From Clostridiales bacterium (GTDB taxonomy: Bacteria > Bacillota_A > Clostridia > Lachnospirales > Bianqueaceae), in contig JAHZBS010000032.1 in assembly GCA_019423265.1 (NCBI GenBank), positions 1 to 16,540 on the forward strand: a stretch of DNA of 16,540 nucleotides. The letters run 5' to 3'. The position numbers and the translations under genes are program-made. The notes beneath the pieces were generated by a model that made no database searches, was not told the origin of the DNA, and saw only the letters and a program-made list of their open reading frames with translations. Positions 7,462 through 15,667 of the stretch are shown here, piece after piece. How positions within the stretch are numbered: position 1 is the first letter of the stretch; each line of letters opens with the position of its first letter.

Positions 7462-7781
7462 GAGAAAACCATAGAGCCACTTTGGGTAGGGTTCAAGGTA
7501 CACTGAACAGAGGGTGTCCCAAAACTATGAATCATTCAAGTTCATATAGAGAGGCATCCTCCCCCTTTAGAAAAAGTCTGATGATTCACCATAAAAATAT
7601 TGTAATATTATGGGCGATTGATAATAATCCCCATTCTATTTTTATCTTTTCCTTTCCTCGAAGTAGAACCGACGGAACGAACAACAGCCCTTGATCCGTC
7701 CAACTCCAATAAATAAACAATATCAATACTTAAAAATATCCAATTCATTTAATTGTTAAGGAATAAATTTCTAAAAAACCA
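7462..7781. other. Long AT-rich intergenic region, no gene seen
   Basis: About 320 bases between the small membrane protein gene and the GH63-like promoter hold no ORF I would support. Composition changes from mixed to very AT-rich (12 of 60 GC at 7741-7800). I see an IS-end-like string GGGTGTCCCAAAAC (7513-7526), the dyad GAATCAT/ATGATTC, the pair GACGGA/TCCGTC (7671-7700), and the weak terminator listed separately. A 161-residue ORF running through the first part lacks a ribosome binding site and any recognisable motif. Confidence 0.6.
7612..7652 (+). terminator. Weak intrinsic terminator candidate
   Basis: GGGCGATT (7612-7619) can pair with AATCCCC (7626-7632) with one bulge, followed by a T-rich run (attctatttttatctttt). 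It is 150 bases after the small membrane protein gene. The stem is short and the T run is interrupted, so this is tentative. Confidence 0.3.
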
Positions 7782-7810
7782 TTGAAATAAAATGAACCTT
7801 GGTTTATAAT
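7782..7810 (+). promoter_or_regulatory. Sigma-A promoter of the GH63-like glycosidase gene
   Basis: TTGAAA (7782-7787), a 17-base spacer and TATAAT (7805-7810) form a near-consensus promoter. The start should be near 7817, leaving an untranslated leader of about 90 bases. An 8-bp palindrome TGTATACA (7820-7827) lies at the start point and could be an operator half, but this is weak evidence. Confidence 0.8.
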
Positions 7811-7908
7811 ACTCTTGTCTGTATACAACAAACTTATTACAAAATCGTCGCTATCTCTCAGATTTCATCCTATTTGTGCTGACGCATAGCGGCAGGATGG
7901 AGATTTTT

Positions 7909-9423
7909 ATGGAACTATTTAAAGTGAACCGCGGACTTACATATGTCAACAGTCCTTATGTCGAGGAAAACGAATTTCTTCGCATGCCGGCTGAAAACAA
8001 CCCTCTTCCATTATATGAAAACAGCAGAGACAGGCTTCCAAAACCGATTTGGGACGGACATGAAAACGCTGTTGACTGTTATGACTGCGCCTGGAAAATA
8101 GCCTTCGATAATCTCAGGACGCCCAACGCAGAAGCAGGCTTCGTATCCAATTTTATTGACACTGCTTTCAATGGATTTTTATTCATGGGGGATTCATCAT
8201 TCATCGTCCTTTTCGGTAAGTACGGCTCGCGGATATTCGACTTTCAGAAAACGCTTGACAATTTTTATTCTCACCAGCACCGCGACGGCTTTATATGCCG
8301 TGAGATTTGTGAGAGTGAAAACGGAGAACAGTTCAGCCGATTTGATCCATCCGGAACCGGTTTTAATATAATGCCGTGGTCGGAATGGGAATCATACCTT
8401 CAGACAGGCGACAAGGAACGCATATCAAAAATATTCGCTCCCCTTCTTGCATATCATCTCTGGCTCAAAGAACACCATACCTGGAGAGACGGAACTTACT
8501 TCAGCACCGGATGGGGTTGCGGAATGGACAATCAGTTCCGTCAGCAGAAGCTTTCCGAAGTAAGTTTTTCACACGGACATATGGTATGGATGGATGCCTG
8601 CGCTCAGCAAGTTCTTTCTGCGGATACAATTGTAAAGATGGCAAAAATACTTGGCCGCGAGAACCTGCCTGAGATAAAAGAGCTTGAAGATGAGTCTGTA
8701 TTTCTGAAGAATTTTATCAATGAAAACCTTTGGAGTGAAAAAGACGCATACTATTATGACATGTACCGGGACGGAAGCCTTAACGGAGTGAAAACGATCG
8801 GAGCCTATTGGGCACTTCTTGCAGGCATAGTACCGACTGAACGTCTCGACCGCTTTGTGGCTCATCTCGATAATCCCGATGAGTTTAAACGTCCGAACAG
8901 AGTTCCATCCCTCGCGGCATCCGATAAAAATTACAGTAAGACAGGGGACTATTGGAACGGTTCAGTGTGGGCGCCAACGAACTATATGGTGCTTAAAGGA
9001 CTTGACAAACACGGATATAATAAGCTTGCTTATGAAATCGCCTGCGATAACCTTAAAAACGTGGTCGAAGTATACGAGAAAACCGGTACGCTCTGGGAAA
9101 ACTACTCCCCGGAGACTGCCGAGCGCGGTTTACCTTCGACAGAAAAGTTTGTAGGATGGTCGGGACTGTTTCCAATCAGCATAATGTTTGAATACGTGTT
9201 CGGCATACGGCCGGAAGCAAGTAAAAATACTATAGTATGGTATGTAAACCGCACAGAGCGTCACGGTATAGAACGGTATCCGTTTAAGGGAGAGGCAATA
9301 GATCTTGTCTGCGCGGAAAGAAAGACAGCAGACGAAAAGCCTGTAATTACCGTAAACAGTTCCAATCCGATAAAAATCGAGCTTCACTGGGGAGACGGAA
9401 AAACCGAGATAATTGAAGCATAG
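7909..9423 (+). CDS. GH63-like (alpha/alpha)6-barrel glycoside hydrolase
   Basis: The 504-residue protein resembles the catalytic barrel of GH63/MGH1-like glycosidases (mannosyl-oligosaccharide glucosidase, mannosylglycerate hydrolase, YgjK), which invert alpha-linked glucose or mannose. Key blocks are GWGCGMDNQ with D207 as likely general acid, GDYWNGSVWAPTNY at 347-359 matching the YWRGPVW-type block of GH37/GH63, WENYSPE with E397 as likely base, and VGWSGLFP at 415-422. No signal peptide is seen, so it is probably cytoplasmic. ATG 7909 is chosen because GGAG (7899-7902) lies 6 bases upstream; a GTG at 7876 and an ATG at 7897 are in frame but less well placed. It has its own promoter and no transporter beside it. 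Its lower GC (27 of 60 in one stretch) and different codon taste from its neighbours point to transfer. The exact substrate cannot be told from sequence. Confidence 0.85.
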   Translation: MELFKVNRGLTYVNSPYVEENEFLRMPAENNPLPLYENSRDRLPKPIWDGHENAVDCYDCAWKIAFDNLRTPNAEAGFVSNFIDTAFNGFLFMGDSSFIVLFGKYGSRIFDFQKTLDNFYSHQHRDGFICREICESENGEQFSRFDPSGTGFNIMPWSEWESYLQTGDKERISKIFAPLLAYHLWLKEHHTWRDGTYFSTGWGCGMDNQFRQQKLSEVSFSHGHMVWMDACAQQVLSADTIVKMAKILGRENLPEIKELEDESVFLKNFINENLWSEKDAYYYDMYRDGSLNGVKTIGAYWALLAGIVPTERLDRFVAHLDNPDEFKRPNRVPSLAASDKNYSKTGDYWNGSVWAPTNYMVLKGLDKHGYNKLAYEIACDNLKNVVEVYEKTGTLWENYSPETAERGLPSTEKFVGWSGLFPISIMFEYVFGIRPEASKNTIVWYVNRTERHGIERYPFKGEAIDLVCAERKTADEKPVITVNSSNPIKIELHWGDGKTEIIEA

Positions 9424-9517
9424 ATGCTGTGACTAGAAAAACGCACAACTTATGGTAATATGTATATGCCATAGAAATCGGCAAACCGCAATTTAATATA
9501 AAGGGAGTTATCGAGAT

Positions 9518-9799
9518 ATGGCTGATATTATTAAAGGAAAATGCGGAACAGATTGTACCACTTGCAGTTTCAAGGAAAAAATGAACTGCAAAGGTTGTAT
9601 TGAAATGGATGGAAACCTTTTTTGGGGGGAATGTGATATTCATAAATGTGCCAAAAATAAAGGCTTTGAGCATTGCGGTATGTGTGATACATTGCCCTGT
9701 GGAGAGTTAACACATTATATTGAGACCGGGCATAACCCCAATCGTTTGAAAAAACTTAAAAAGTGGAAAGAAGAAGTATTGACCTACGGGAAGTTATAA
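9518..9799 (+). CDS. Cysteine-rich DUF3795 domain protein
   Basis: The 93-residue protein has ten cysteines: C9, C13, C16, C24, C27, C39, C44, C53, C56 and C61, in the pattern CGxDCxxC, CxGC, HKCA and HCGxCxxxPC. This is the DUF3795 layout, presumed to bind zinc or an Fe-S cluster; no function is established that I know of. A basic helix (NRLKKLKKWKEEV) closes the protein. ATG 9518 has AAGGGAG (9501-9507) 10 bases upstream. The preceding 94-base gap to the glycosidase has an imperfect dyad (TATGG/CCATA, 9451-9473) and no promoter I can defend, so read-through from the glycosidase gene is possible. It is AT-rich (23 of 60 GC in one stretch) like the rest of this segment. The family name is more certain than any role. 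Confidence 0.87.
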   Translation: MADIIKGKCGTDCTTCSFKEKMNCKGCIEMDGNLFWGECDIHKCAKNKGFEHCGMCDTLPCGELTHYIETGHNPNRLKKLKKWKEEVLTYGKL

Positions 9800-9863
9800 A
9801 GGGATTTTCGTCTATATAATCAATAAAAACTGCAAGAATGTAAATGCTTATGTCGTGAGTATA

Positions 9864-9915
9864 ATGGCAAGGCGGACGAAAGCGGTTCACCGCTTATGTC
9901 CGCCTTGATTGCCAT
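9864..9915. repeat. Large inverted repeat (hairpin) between convergent genes
   Basis: CAAGGCGGAC (9868-9877) pairs perfectly with GTCCGCCTTG (9898-9907). Inside, AAGCGG (9880-9885) and CCGCTT (9890-9895) form a second stem with a TTCA loop. Outside, ATGGC (9864-9868) can pair with GCCAT (9911-9915) across a small bulge. It begins 64 bases after the DUF3795 stop and ends 5 bases from the end of the BlaR1-type gene on the other strand. There is no T run on either side, so it is not a classical intrinsic terminator, although it may still block or stabilise both transcripts. It could also be a small repeat element. Confidence 0.8.
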
Positions 9916-9920
9916 CCCGG

Positions 9921-11762
9921 TCAAAATACCGTATAAAATTGCCGCATACCAGTCGCCTCTTCCCATGCCGTGTCGGTACAAAACGCATAGTGTACCGTAC
10001 CGCTATCCCATGTGGCAATCACCTCATATAGATATATCCCGCCTTCATGAAGCCTGACATTGAATCCGTCCTCTTCAACCTTCTGGGCTTTCCCCTCGCC
10101 ATTTTCGATTTTCCAGCAATTCACAAGGACTTGATCCGGTACGATATCAAAGTCTAGCGTTGCCGTAAGCTGTGATTCCCCCCCATCCGCGGCATTGGGA
10201 TGCCACTGTCCTATATGTTCAAGGCAGTCCAACGGGTGAGGGCTGTCGGCATTGAGGGCCTTCCATGTGCCATCCCCAGCATCGTATGTCCACGAATAGG
10301 CCCCTTTCCAAGCGATTTGACTCGCATTTCCGCAGATAACCGTCAATTCCGGCACTGTGTTCACAGGCATCACGGTCTCCGGCTCCTCGACTCCGCTTAC
10401 GTAGGATGTGCTGACTCCAAAATGCCGCTTCGCCATTCTCTCACACTCAGCCAACTGTTCCTCCATATACCGCTGTGAATCTAACGCCCTGTCCCATAAA
10501 TACGCAGGGAACTTTTCCCGAATATCATTTACATAATCGGAACCGTCCCGCGGAGTCCAGTATTCCACCAATTCATAGTAATCCTTCACCTTTTTTGCCG
10601 TGATCACAGTCGGAAGATGGGAGCCTGATTCCACCTTTAACTCGCTATCGCAGCTATACTCCTGGTAGAGCACCCACAGGTAAGCCGTCGCGGTATCGCC
10701 CGATTTCTCTATGTCTAATACCTGAAAGTCCAAGCATCGGTAATAGTCGCTGCTATGCTCGGAGTCGAAATGTTCTGCGATTTGGCAATCAATAAACACT
10801 TCCAGTCTTTCATCTACGCGCTTGCCGCCGTGTGGGTTCGTTAAAAAGCATACCGCCACGGCGATACAGACAACGGCTGCAAGCATGATAACCCAAAACG
10901 CAGGCTTTTTGTAATTCAGCACAGCCTTTATTCTTTCTTTAACTCCAACCTCCCCAAAGGCAAGGGGACACGCCATGATCCTTCTGCGCCGAACGCTGCA
11001 CGACACCAGCGCTTCAGAATACCCCTTTTTATCATCCCGATTCATATCTCTGATAACCTTCTCATCGCAGGCCTTTTCAATGTCACGGCAGAATAGACTG
11101 TACGCCACCCATATAAATGGGTTGAACCAGTAAACAGCAAGCAGAGCAAATCCAAGCGGCTTCCATCGGTGGTCGAGGCGCTTGATGTGGGCCTCTTCGT
11201 GTGCTATGACATACTGCATATGTTCCTCGGATATGCCGGAGGGAATATAGATTTTCGGCTTACGTATGCCAAGTATAAAGGGTAAGTCAATCGCATCGCA
11301 GTAGAAAATATGATCGCGATACAGAAGCGACGCCTGCACTTTTCTGTGCAGACGGGCATAGGATACAGCGCTACACAGCAGCATTGCGGCCATCCCAATA
11401 ATCCATATGCCCGATGCCGCAAACAAAAGGATTTGGAGCGGGTTTGCGCTTGCCCCGACCTCAGGCGCAAATGATTGGGTGATCACTGGATTGAGCATGT
11501 CATCCACTGCCGGTATCCCGCTATTGATCGCCGGCGCCTGGGAAATCGCAATATCCTGCGGTATAGGCTCAGCACTGGGAATCAAACTGAATACACTTTC
11601 AAAAGACAGCGGCATGACAAGCCGCAGCGCAACGACGCCCCACAGAAGACAGGTCATCCACTTGGGCGCCTTTTTCAACATAAATCTGAGTATCACAATT
11701 GCCAACACAAGCCAGCTTGCCGTAATGCTCATATTGAATACTTTTAAAAAGATATCACTCAT
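9921..11762 (-). CDS. BlaR1/MecR1-type M56 membrane metalloprotease with a non-PBP sensor domain
   Basis: The product senses an extracellular signal and relays it by proteolysis to the BlaI-type repressor encoded just upstream. Of 613 residues, the first 310 hold about five membrane segments (near 12-29, 36-50, 108-134, 204-224, 288-308). The zinc protease site is HEEAH at 188-192 with the third ligand probably E229 in DIEKACDE. The extracellular C-terminal part (310-613) lacks the serine transpeptidase motifs (SxxK, SxN, KTG) of true BlaR1. Instead it carries a region with AYSWTYDAGDGTW and SPHPLDCLEHIG, a beta-rich block I have seen in Clostridia lipoproteins, ligand unknown. The frame opens at 11768, but ATG 11762 is preferred because GGAGG (11774-11770) is 7 bases from it and only 1 from the first ATG. 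The BlaI stop lies 2 bases upstream, so the two are coupled. No beta-lactamase gene is nearby. Confidence 0.9.
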   Translation of the reverse strand: MSDIFLKVFNMSITASWLVLAIVILRFMLKKAPKWMTCLLWGVVALRLVMPLSFESVFSLIPSAEPIPQDIAISQAPAINSGIPAVDDMLNPVITQSFAPEVGASANPLQILLFAASGIWIIGMAAMLLCSAVSYARLHRKVQASLLYRDHIFYCDAIDLPFILGIRKPKIYIPSGISEEHMQYVIAHEEAHIKRLDHRWKPLGFALLAVYWFNPFIWVAYSLFCRDIEKACDEKVIRDMNRDDKKGYSEALVSCSVRRRRIMACPLAFGEVGVKERIKAVLNYKKPAFWVIMLAAVVCIAVAVCFLTNPHGGKRVDERLEVFIDCQIAEHFDSEHSSDYYRCLDFQVLDIEKSGDTATAYLWVLYQEYSCDSELKVESGSHLPTVITAKKVKDYYELVEYWTPRDGSDYVNDIREKFPAYLWDRALDSQRYMEEQLAECERMAKRHFGVSTSYVSGVEEPETVMPVNTVPELTVICGNASQIAWKGAYSWTYDAGDGTWKALNADSPHPLDCLEHIGQWHPNAADGGESQLTATLDFDIVPDQVLVNCWKIENGEGKAQKVEEDGFNVRLHEGGIYLYEVIATWDSGTVHYAFCTDTAWEEATGMRQFYTVF

Positions 11763-11764
11763 TG

Positions 11765-12127
11765 TCATTCCTCCCCGAAGGAATCCATCATTTTTTTGAT
11801 TTCTTCCAGTTCTTCTGCCGTGGGAGTCTTGCGAGTGGTAAATGCCGCGATGAAGGCAGGTAGAGAGCCCTTAAACGTCTCATCTACAAACCTCTCACTC
11901 TGAATTGCATAAAACTCATCTTTTGAAATCAGCGAGGTCACCGTGCTGTTCTCGGTCTTGAAAATCCCCCGCCCACTTAACTTTTTGAGAACGGTATAGG
12001 TTGTGGTGCGCTTCCAATTCAGTTCTTTTTCACAGAGACCAACCAATTCTTTCGTGCTCAAAGGCTCATTTTCCCAAATGATATCGGCAAAGCGAGCTTC
12101 AACCATACCTAATTTGATTTCCTCCAT
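11765..12127 (-). CDS. BlaI/MecI/CopY-family transcriptional repressor
   Basis: The 120-residue protein has the family's winged-helix DNA-binding domain at about 8-75 (ARFADIIWENEPLSTKELV, then the recognition region WKRTTTYTVLKKLSGRGIF). A C-terminal dimerisation helix follows (SERFVDETFKGSLPAFIAAF, then a charged tail). In the family, a BlaR1 partner triggers cleavage in this C-terminal part and releases the operator; here I infer the same. ATG 12127 has GGAGGGG 7 bases upstream. The gene is first of a two-gene operon with the BlaR1-type gene. Its own promoter carries two 17-bp operators, so the operon should be autorepressed. It is of normal length for the family. Confidence 0.93.
   Translation of the reverse strand: MEEIKLGMVEARFADIIWENEPLSTKELVGLCEKELNWKRTTTYTVLKKLSGRGIFKTENSTVTSLISKDEFYAIQSERFVDETFKGSLPAFIAAFTTRKTPTAEELEEIKKMMDSFGEE
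11770..11774 (-). promoter_or_regulatory. Ribosome binding site that sets the BlaR1-type start
   Basis: GGAGG lies inside the last codons of the BlaI gene, 7 bases before ATG 11762 but only 1 base before ATG 11768. The spacing favours 11762. Confidence 0.65.
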
Positions 12128-12146
12128 ACGAGATCCCCTCCGATCT

Positions 12147-12163
12147 GTCTATTGCCAATAGAC
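12147..12163. promoter_or_regulatory. Operator 1 of the BlaI-type repressor
   Basis: GTCTATTGCCAATAGAC is a perfect 17-bp palindrome with a central C. It lies downstream of the predicted transcription start, directly before the BlaI ribosome binding site, so a bound repressor would block the transcribing polymerase. Confidence 0.8.
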
Positions 12164-12172
12164 TCTATATGT

Positions 12173-12201
12173 AGTCTATCGCAAATAGACAGATTTGTCA
12201 A
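12173..12201 (-). promoter_or_regulatory. Promoter of the BlaI/BlaR1-type operon
   Basis: On the minus strand TTGACA (12201-12196) is followed after 17 bases by TAGACT (12178-12173), a perfect -35 with a 4-of-6 -10. The start should be near 12166, between the two operators. The weak -10 sits inside operator 2. Confidence 0.65.
12174..12190. promoter_or_regulatory. Operator 2 of the BlaI-type repressor
   Basis: GTCTATCGCAAATAGAC has perfect 6-bp arms and shares GTCTAT/ATAGAC with operator 1. Centres are 27 bases apart, about two and a half helical turns. It overlaps the -10 and spacer of the promoter. A further dyad (ATCTGTCTATT / AATAGACAGAT) spans both sites. Confidence 0.8.
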
Positions 12202-12254
12202 GAGATTTTTAAACTATGGTCTTCCAAAGGGGCAGTAAAATACTTCTACAGGGT

Positions 12255-12295
12255 AAAAAACAGCCTGCGGCGTTCAATCTATGTGCCGCAAGCTG
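12255..12295 (-). terminator. Intrinsic terminator of the leuB-ilvD-ilvB operon
   Basis: On the minus strand, an 11-bp stem (bases 12285-12295 with 12261-12271, one mismatch) with a 13-base loop is followed by a run of six T (12260-12255). It starts 5 bases after the ilvB stop, so transcription ends with ilvB. Confidence 0.9.
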
Positions 12296-12299
12296 TCGC

Positions 12300-13979
12300 T
12301 TACTCCTCATCCAACATGACTTCCTCAATGGAGGCGCCCGGCGCCACCATCGGAAACACTTTGTCATCCTTCGGAACGTCGCAGACAATCATAGCCGGTC
12401 CCGACTCCCGCAGCGCCGCTTCGATGGCCGGCCGGACTTGCTCTGGGGTCGAGACGTGAAACGCTGGCAGGCCAAATGCATCTGCGAGTTTCATAAAATC
12501 TGGGCCACGGTCGTCCAGATTCGTCTGGGAATACCGCTGTTCATAAAACAGCGTCTGCCACTGACGCACCATCCCCAGTGTCTGATTATTCATCACCACC
12601 TGGATCATGGGAACCTGGTAGTGAACCGCCGTTGCCAGCTCATTCAGATTCATCCGAAAGCTTCCGTCCCCCGCGATATTGAACACCCTCTTATCCGGAC
12701 GCCCCAGCTGCGCTCCCATGGCCGCGCCAAACCCATATCCCATCGTTCCAAGCCCACCGGAGGTAATCAGTGTGCGCGGTTCGCGAAATGGGTAGTACAG
12801 GGCTGTCCACATCTGGTGCTGTCCCACTTCCGTCGTCAGAATCGCCTGATCGCCCGCAATCTCATAGATGGAGCGCAAAATATAGTCCGCGTGAAGACGG
12901 CCGTCCTCCACGATGCGCAGCGGATATTTTTTCTTGTTTTCCTGAACCGCCCGGAGCCACCCGCCATTGTCGATGGAAAAATCCTGCAATCTTTCGTTCA
13001 GCGCCTTAAAGATGGCGTTCAGATCCCCGATCACATGGTGAGCGGTTATCACATTTTTGTCCACCTCCGCCGCATCCACATCCAAATGCAGAATCTTGGC
13101 ATGTTTCGCAAAGGTGGAGACATTGCTCACCACCCGATCGCTGAATCGGGCGCCGGCCACGATCAGCAGATCACAGTGCGTCACACACACGTTGGACACT
13201 TTCGTGCCGTGCATTCCGATCATACCCGTAAAATTAGGGTGATCGCCGGGGAACCCGCCAAGCCCCATGAGGCTGGATCCAACGGGAATCTTCAATCTCT
13301 CGGAAAATTTCACGATCTCCCGGTTCGCCCCGGAGATCACGGCGCCGCCGCCCACGTACAAAAAAGGTTGGCGTGCGCTTCGGATCATCCTCACCGCTTC
13401 CTCTAGAGCGGGTTCTGAAATATACTCCGTCATGGGCGCAATCGCTGCGGGCTCCTGGCGCTCATACTCCGCCTTTTTGATTGTGACATCCTTGGGAATG
13501 TCCACAAGCACAGGTCCCGGCCTGCCGGACTGTGCGATCTGAAATGCGCGCCGGATGGTATCCGCCAGCTCCTCCACCCGCTTGACAATAAAATTGTGCT
13601 TGGTAATGGGCATGGTGACGCCCGCAATATCGACTTCCTGGAAACTATCCTTTCCCAGCAGACTCACCGCCACGTTTCCCGTGATGGCCACCATGGGAAT
13701 GGAGTCCATATACGCTGTGGCGATTCCCGTTACCAGATTGGTCGCCCCAGGTCCCGAAGTGGCTATGCAGACACCGGTTTTTCCCGTTGCCCTGGCATAT
13801 CCATCCGCCGCGTGTGCCGCCCCTTGCTCGTGACACGTGAGGATATGGCGGATCTCCGACTGATGCTTGTAGAGTTCGTCATAAATCTCCAAAACCGCGC
13901 CGCCCGGATACCCGAAGACTGTATCTACCTTCTGCTCCTTGAGACATTCCACAAGGATGCTGGCTCCTTTTAACAGCAT
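12300..13979 (-). CDS. ilvB: Acetolactate synthase large (catalytic) subunit, biosynthetic type
   Basis: This enzyme condenses two pyruvates, or pyruvate with 2-oxobutyrate, to acetolactate or acetohydroxybutyrate, the first shared step to valine, leucine and isoleucine. It needs ThDP, Mg2+ and FAD. E51 in CHEQGAAHAADG is the ThDP-activating glutamate. The central FAD/structural domain follows, then the ThDP-Mg site GDGSFRMN to MNNQTLGMV, with MVRQWQ marking the biosynthetic, FAD-containing class rather than catabolic AlsS. The 559-residue length is normal. ATG 13979 is preferred over the in-frame GTG at 13982 because GGGGG (13992-13988) lies 8 bases away. ilvD ends 17 bases upstream, so the genes share one transcript. 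The small regulatory subunit gene (ilvN/ilvH), often just downstream, is absent: a terminator follows at once. Confidence 0.97.
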   Translation of the reverse strand: MLLKGASILVECLKEQKVDTVFGYPGGAVLEIYDELYKHQSEIRHILTCHEQGAAHAADGYARATGKTGVCIATSGPGATNLVTGIATAYMDSIPMVAITGNVAVSLLGKDSFQEVDIAGVTMPITKHNFIVKRVEELADTIRRAFQIAQSGRPGPVLVDIPKDVTIKKAEYERQEPAAIAPMTEYISEPALEEAVRMIRSARQPFLYVGGGAVISGANREIVKFSERLKIPVGSSLMGLGGFPGDHPNFTGMIGMHGTKVSNVCVTHCDLLIVAGARFSDRVVSNVSTFAKHAKILHLDVDAAEVDKNVITAHHVIGDLNAIFKALNERLQDFSIDNGGWLRAVQENKKKYPLRIVEDGRLHADYILRSIYEIAGDQAILTTEVGQHQMWTALYYPFREPRTLITSGGLGTMGYGFGAAMGAQLGRPDKRVFNIAGDGSFRMNLNELATAVHYQVPMIQVVMNNQTLGMVRQWQTLFYEQRYSQTNLDDRGPDFMKLADAFGLPAFHVSTPEQVRPAIEAALRESGPAMIVCDVPKDDKVFPMVAPGASIEEVMLDEE

Positions 13980-13996
13980 CACCGCATCCCCCTTTC

Positions 13997-15667
13997 CTAG
14001 TTAGTTGGCAATTCCAGCACAGCCCCTGTGCTGGCCGATGTGACGAGAGCCGCATACCGGGCCAGATAGCCGGTCTTGATTTTGGGCTCCTTGGGCTGCC
14101 ATTCTTGCCGCCGCTTCGCCAGCTCCTCCTCGGAGACGCGGACTTGGATCGTTTTTTTCTCGATGTCGATGTCGATCTGGTCTCCATCCCGCACCAGCGC
14201 TATAGGGCCGCCCCGTGCCGCCTCCGGCGATACATGGCCAATGCAGGCTCCCCGCGTGGCCCCCGAAAACCGTCCATCGGTGATCAGGGCCACATCCCGG
14301 TCGAGACCCATTCCCGCCAGGGCTGAGGTGGGGGACAGCATCTCCCGCATTCCCGGACCGCCCTTGGGCCCTTCGTAGCGGATCACCACCACGTCGCCCT
14401 TTTGAATCTTCTGATCATAGATCGCCTCGATAACCGCTTCCTCACTGTCAAATACCCGCGCCGGCCCGGAATGGACAAGCATCTCCGGCGCTACGGCAGA
14501 CTTTTTGACGACACAGCCGTCCGGGGCCAGATTTCCCTTCAGCACGGCGATCCCCCCGTAGGGACTGTAGGGATTCTCGATGGGACGGATTACGTCCGGA
14601 TCCCGGTTCACCGCCGCCTGAATATTTTCCCCAACGGTTTTGCCGGTTACCGTGATCTGATTCAAATGCAGCAAATCCTTTTTCGCCAGCTCTTTCATCA
14701 CCGCCGGAATTCCGCCGGCCCGGTACAAATCCTCGATAAAAGAAGGGCCGGCTGGACTCAATTTACACAGATTCGGGGTTCTAGCGCTGATTTCATCCGC
14801 TATATCCATGGTAATGGTGATACCCGCCTCGTGGGCGATGGCGGGCAGATGCAACATACTGTTGGTTGAACAGCCGAGGGCCATGTCCATCGTCAGCGCA
14901 TTTTCAAAGGCTTCCCATGTACAGATGTCGCGGGGCTTGATATCCCGCTTCACCATCTCCATAACAGCGAGCCCCGCGTATTTGGCCAGACGGATTCGCT
15001 CGGAGTAGACTGCGGGTATGGTGCCATTGCCCGGCAAGGCCATCCCGATGGCTTCGCAGAGGCAATTCATAGAGTTGGCGGTGAACATTCCGGAGCAGGA
15101 CCCGCAGCTGGGGCAGGCGCATTCTTCATACTCCCGAAGCTGCGCGTCATCCATCGTTCCGGCCTTGGCCGCCCCCACCGCCTCAAACATATTGGACAGG
15201 CTGACCCGCTGGCCGCCGACACGGCCTGCCAGCATAGGCCCGCCGCTGACAACAACCGTTGGAATGTTGACGCGAAGCGCCGCCATGAGCATACCCGGCA
15301 CAATCTTGTCACAGTTTGGAATCATGACCAGCGCATCGAAGCCATGGGCAACCGCCATGGATTCGATGGAATCCGCGATCAGCTCACGGGACGCCAGGGA
15401 ATAGTGCATTCCCTTATGCCCCATCACAATGCCGTCGCATACGCCGATGGAGGGAAACTCCACCGGCGTCCCGCCGGCCATCCGGACGCCCTCCTTCACC
15501 GCCTTTGCGATGGTATCCAGGTGCATATGGCCGGGGATCACCTCGTTCTGTGCGTTGACGATCCCCACAAGGGGCCGCTCAAGCTCCTCGTCGATATAGC
15601 CCAGCGCTTTCCACAGAGAGCGGTGCGGCGCTTTCTCACAGCCGCTCTTCACTCGATCACTGATCAT
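13997..15667 (-). CDS. ilvD: Dihydroxy-acid dehydratase
   Basis: The enzyme dehydrates 2,3-dihydroxy-isovalerate and 2,3-dihydroxy-3-methylvalerate to the keto acids that precede valine/leucine and isoleucine, in the cytoplasm. The 556 residues match the family length. Seen in order are [19 protein letters not shown], the [17 protein letters not shown] block, the NCDKIVPGM cysteine motif, [17 protein letters not shown] with further cluster cysteines, [16 protein letters not shown], the [17 protein letters not shown] block, [14 protein letters not shown] and the [10 protein letters not shown] motif. Together these support the Fe-S dependent enzyme of IlvD/Edd type. ATG 15667 overlaps the leuB stop in an ATGA arrangement, with AAAGGA upstream inside leuB, so translation is coupled. 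It is followed by ilvB. Confidence 0.98.
   Translation of the reverse strand: MISDRVKSGCEKAPHRSLWKALGYIDEELERPLVGIVNAQNEVIPGHMHLDTIAKAVKEGVRMAGGTPVEFPSIGVCDGIVMGHKGMHYSLASRELIADSIESMAVAHGFDALVMIPNCDKIVPGMLMAALRVNIPTVVVSGGPMLAGRVGGQRVSLSNMFEAVGAAKAGTMDDAQLREYEECACPSCGSCSGMFTANSMNCLCEAIGMALPGNGTIPAVYSERIRLAKYAGLAVMEMVKRDIKPRDICTWEAFENALTMDMALGCSTNSMLHLPAIAHEAGITITMDIADEISARTPNLCKLSPAGPSFIEDLYRAGGIPAVMKELAKKDLLHLNQITVTGKTVGENIQAAVNRDPDVIRPIENPYSPYGGIAVLKGNLAPDGCVVKKSAVAPEMLVHSGPARVFDSEEAVIEAIYDQKIQKGDVVVIRYEGPKGGPGMREMLSPTSALAGMGLDRDVALITDGRFSGATRGACIGHVSPEAARGGPIALVRDGDQIDIDIEKKTIQVRVSEEELAKRRQEWQPKEPKIKTGYLARYAALVTSASTGAVLELPTN

Noticed and set aside
7209..7694. 161-residue plus-strand ORF running from the small membrane gene into the intergenic region
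   Set aside because: It overlaps a better supported gene in another frame, lacks a ribosome binding site, and its composition is not protein-like.
9451..9473. Dyad TATGG/CCATA before the DUF3795 gene
   Set aside because: Only five base pairs match around a non-symmetric centre; this is too weak to call an operator or promoter.
12216..13406. 396-residue plus-strand ORF
   Set aside because: It lies antisense to ilvB, has no ribosome binding site, is rich in His/Arg/Pro as expected for a shadow frame, and matches no family I know.
14402..14869. 155-residue ORF opposite ilvD
   Set aside because: It lies fully within ilvD on the other strand and has no start signals; the ilvD call is beyond doubt.
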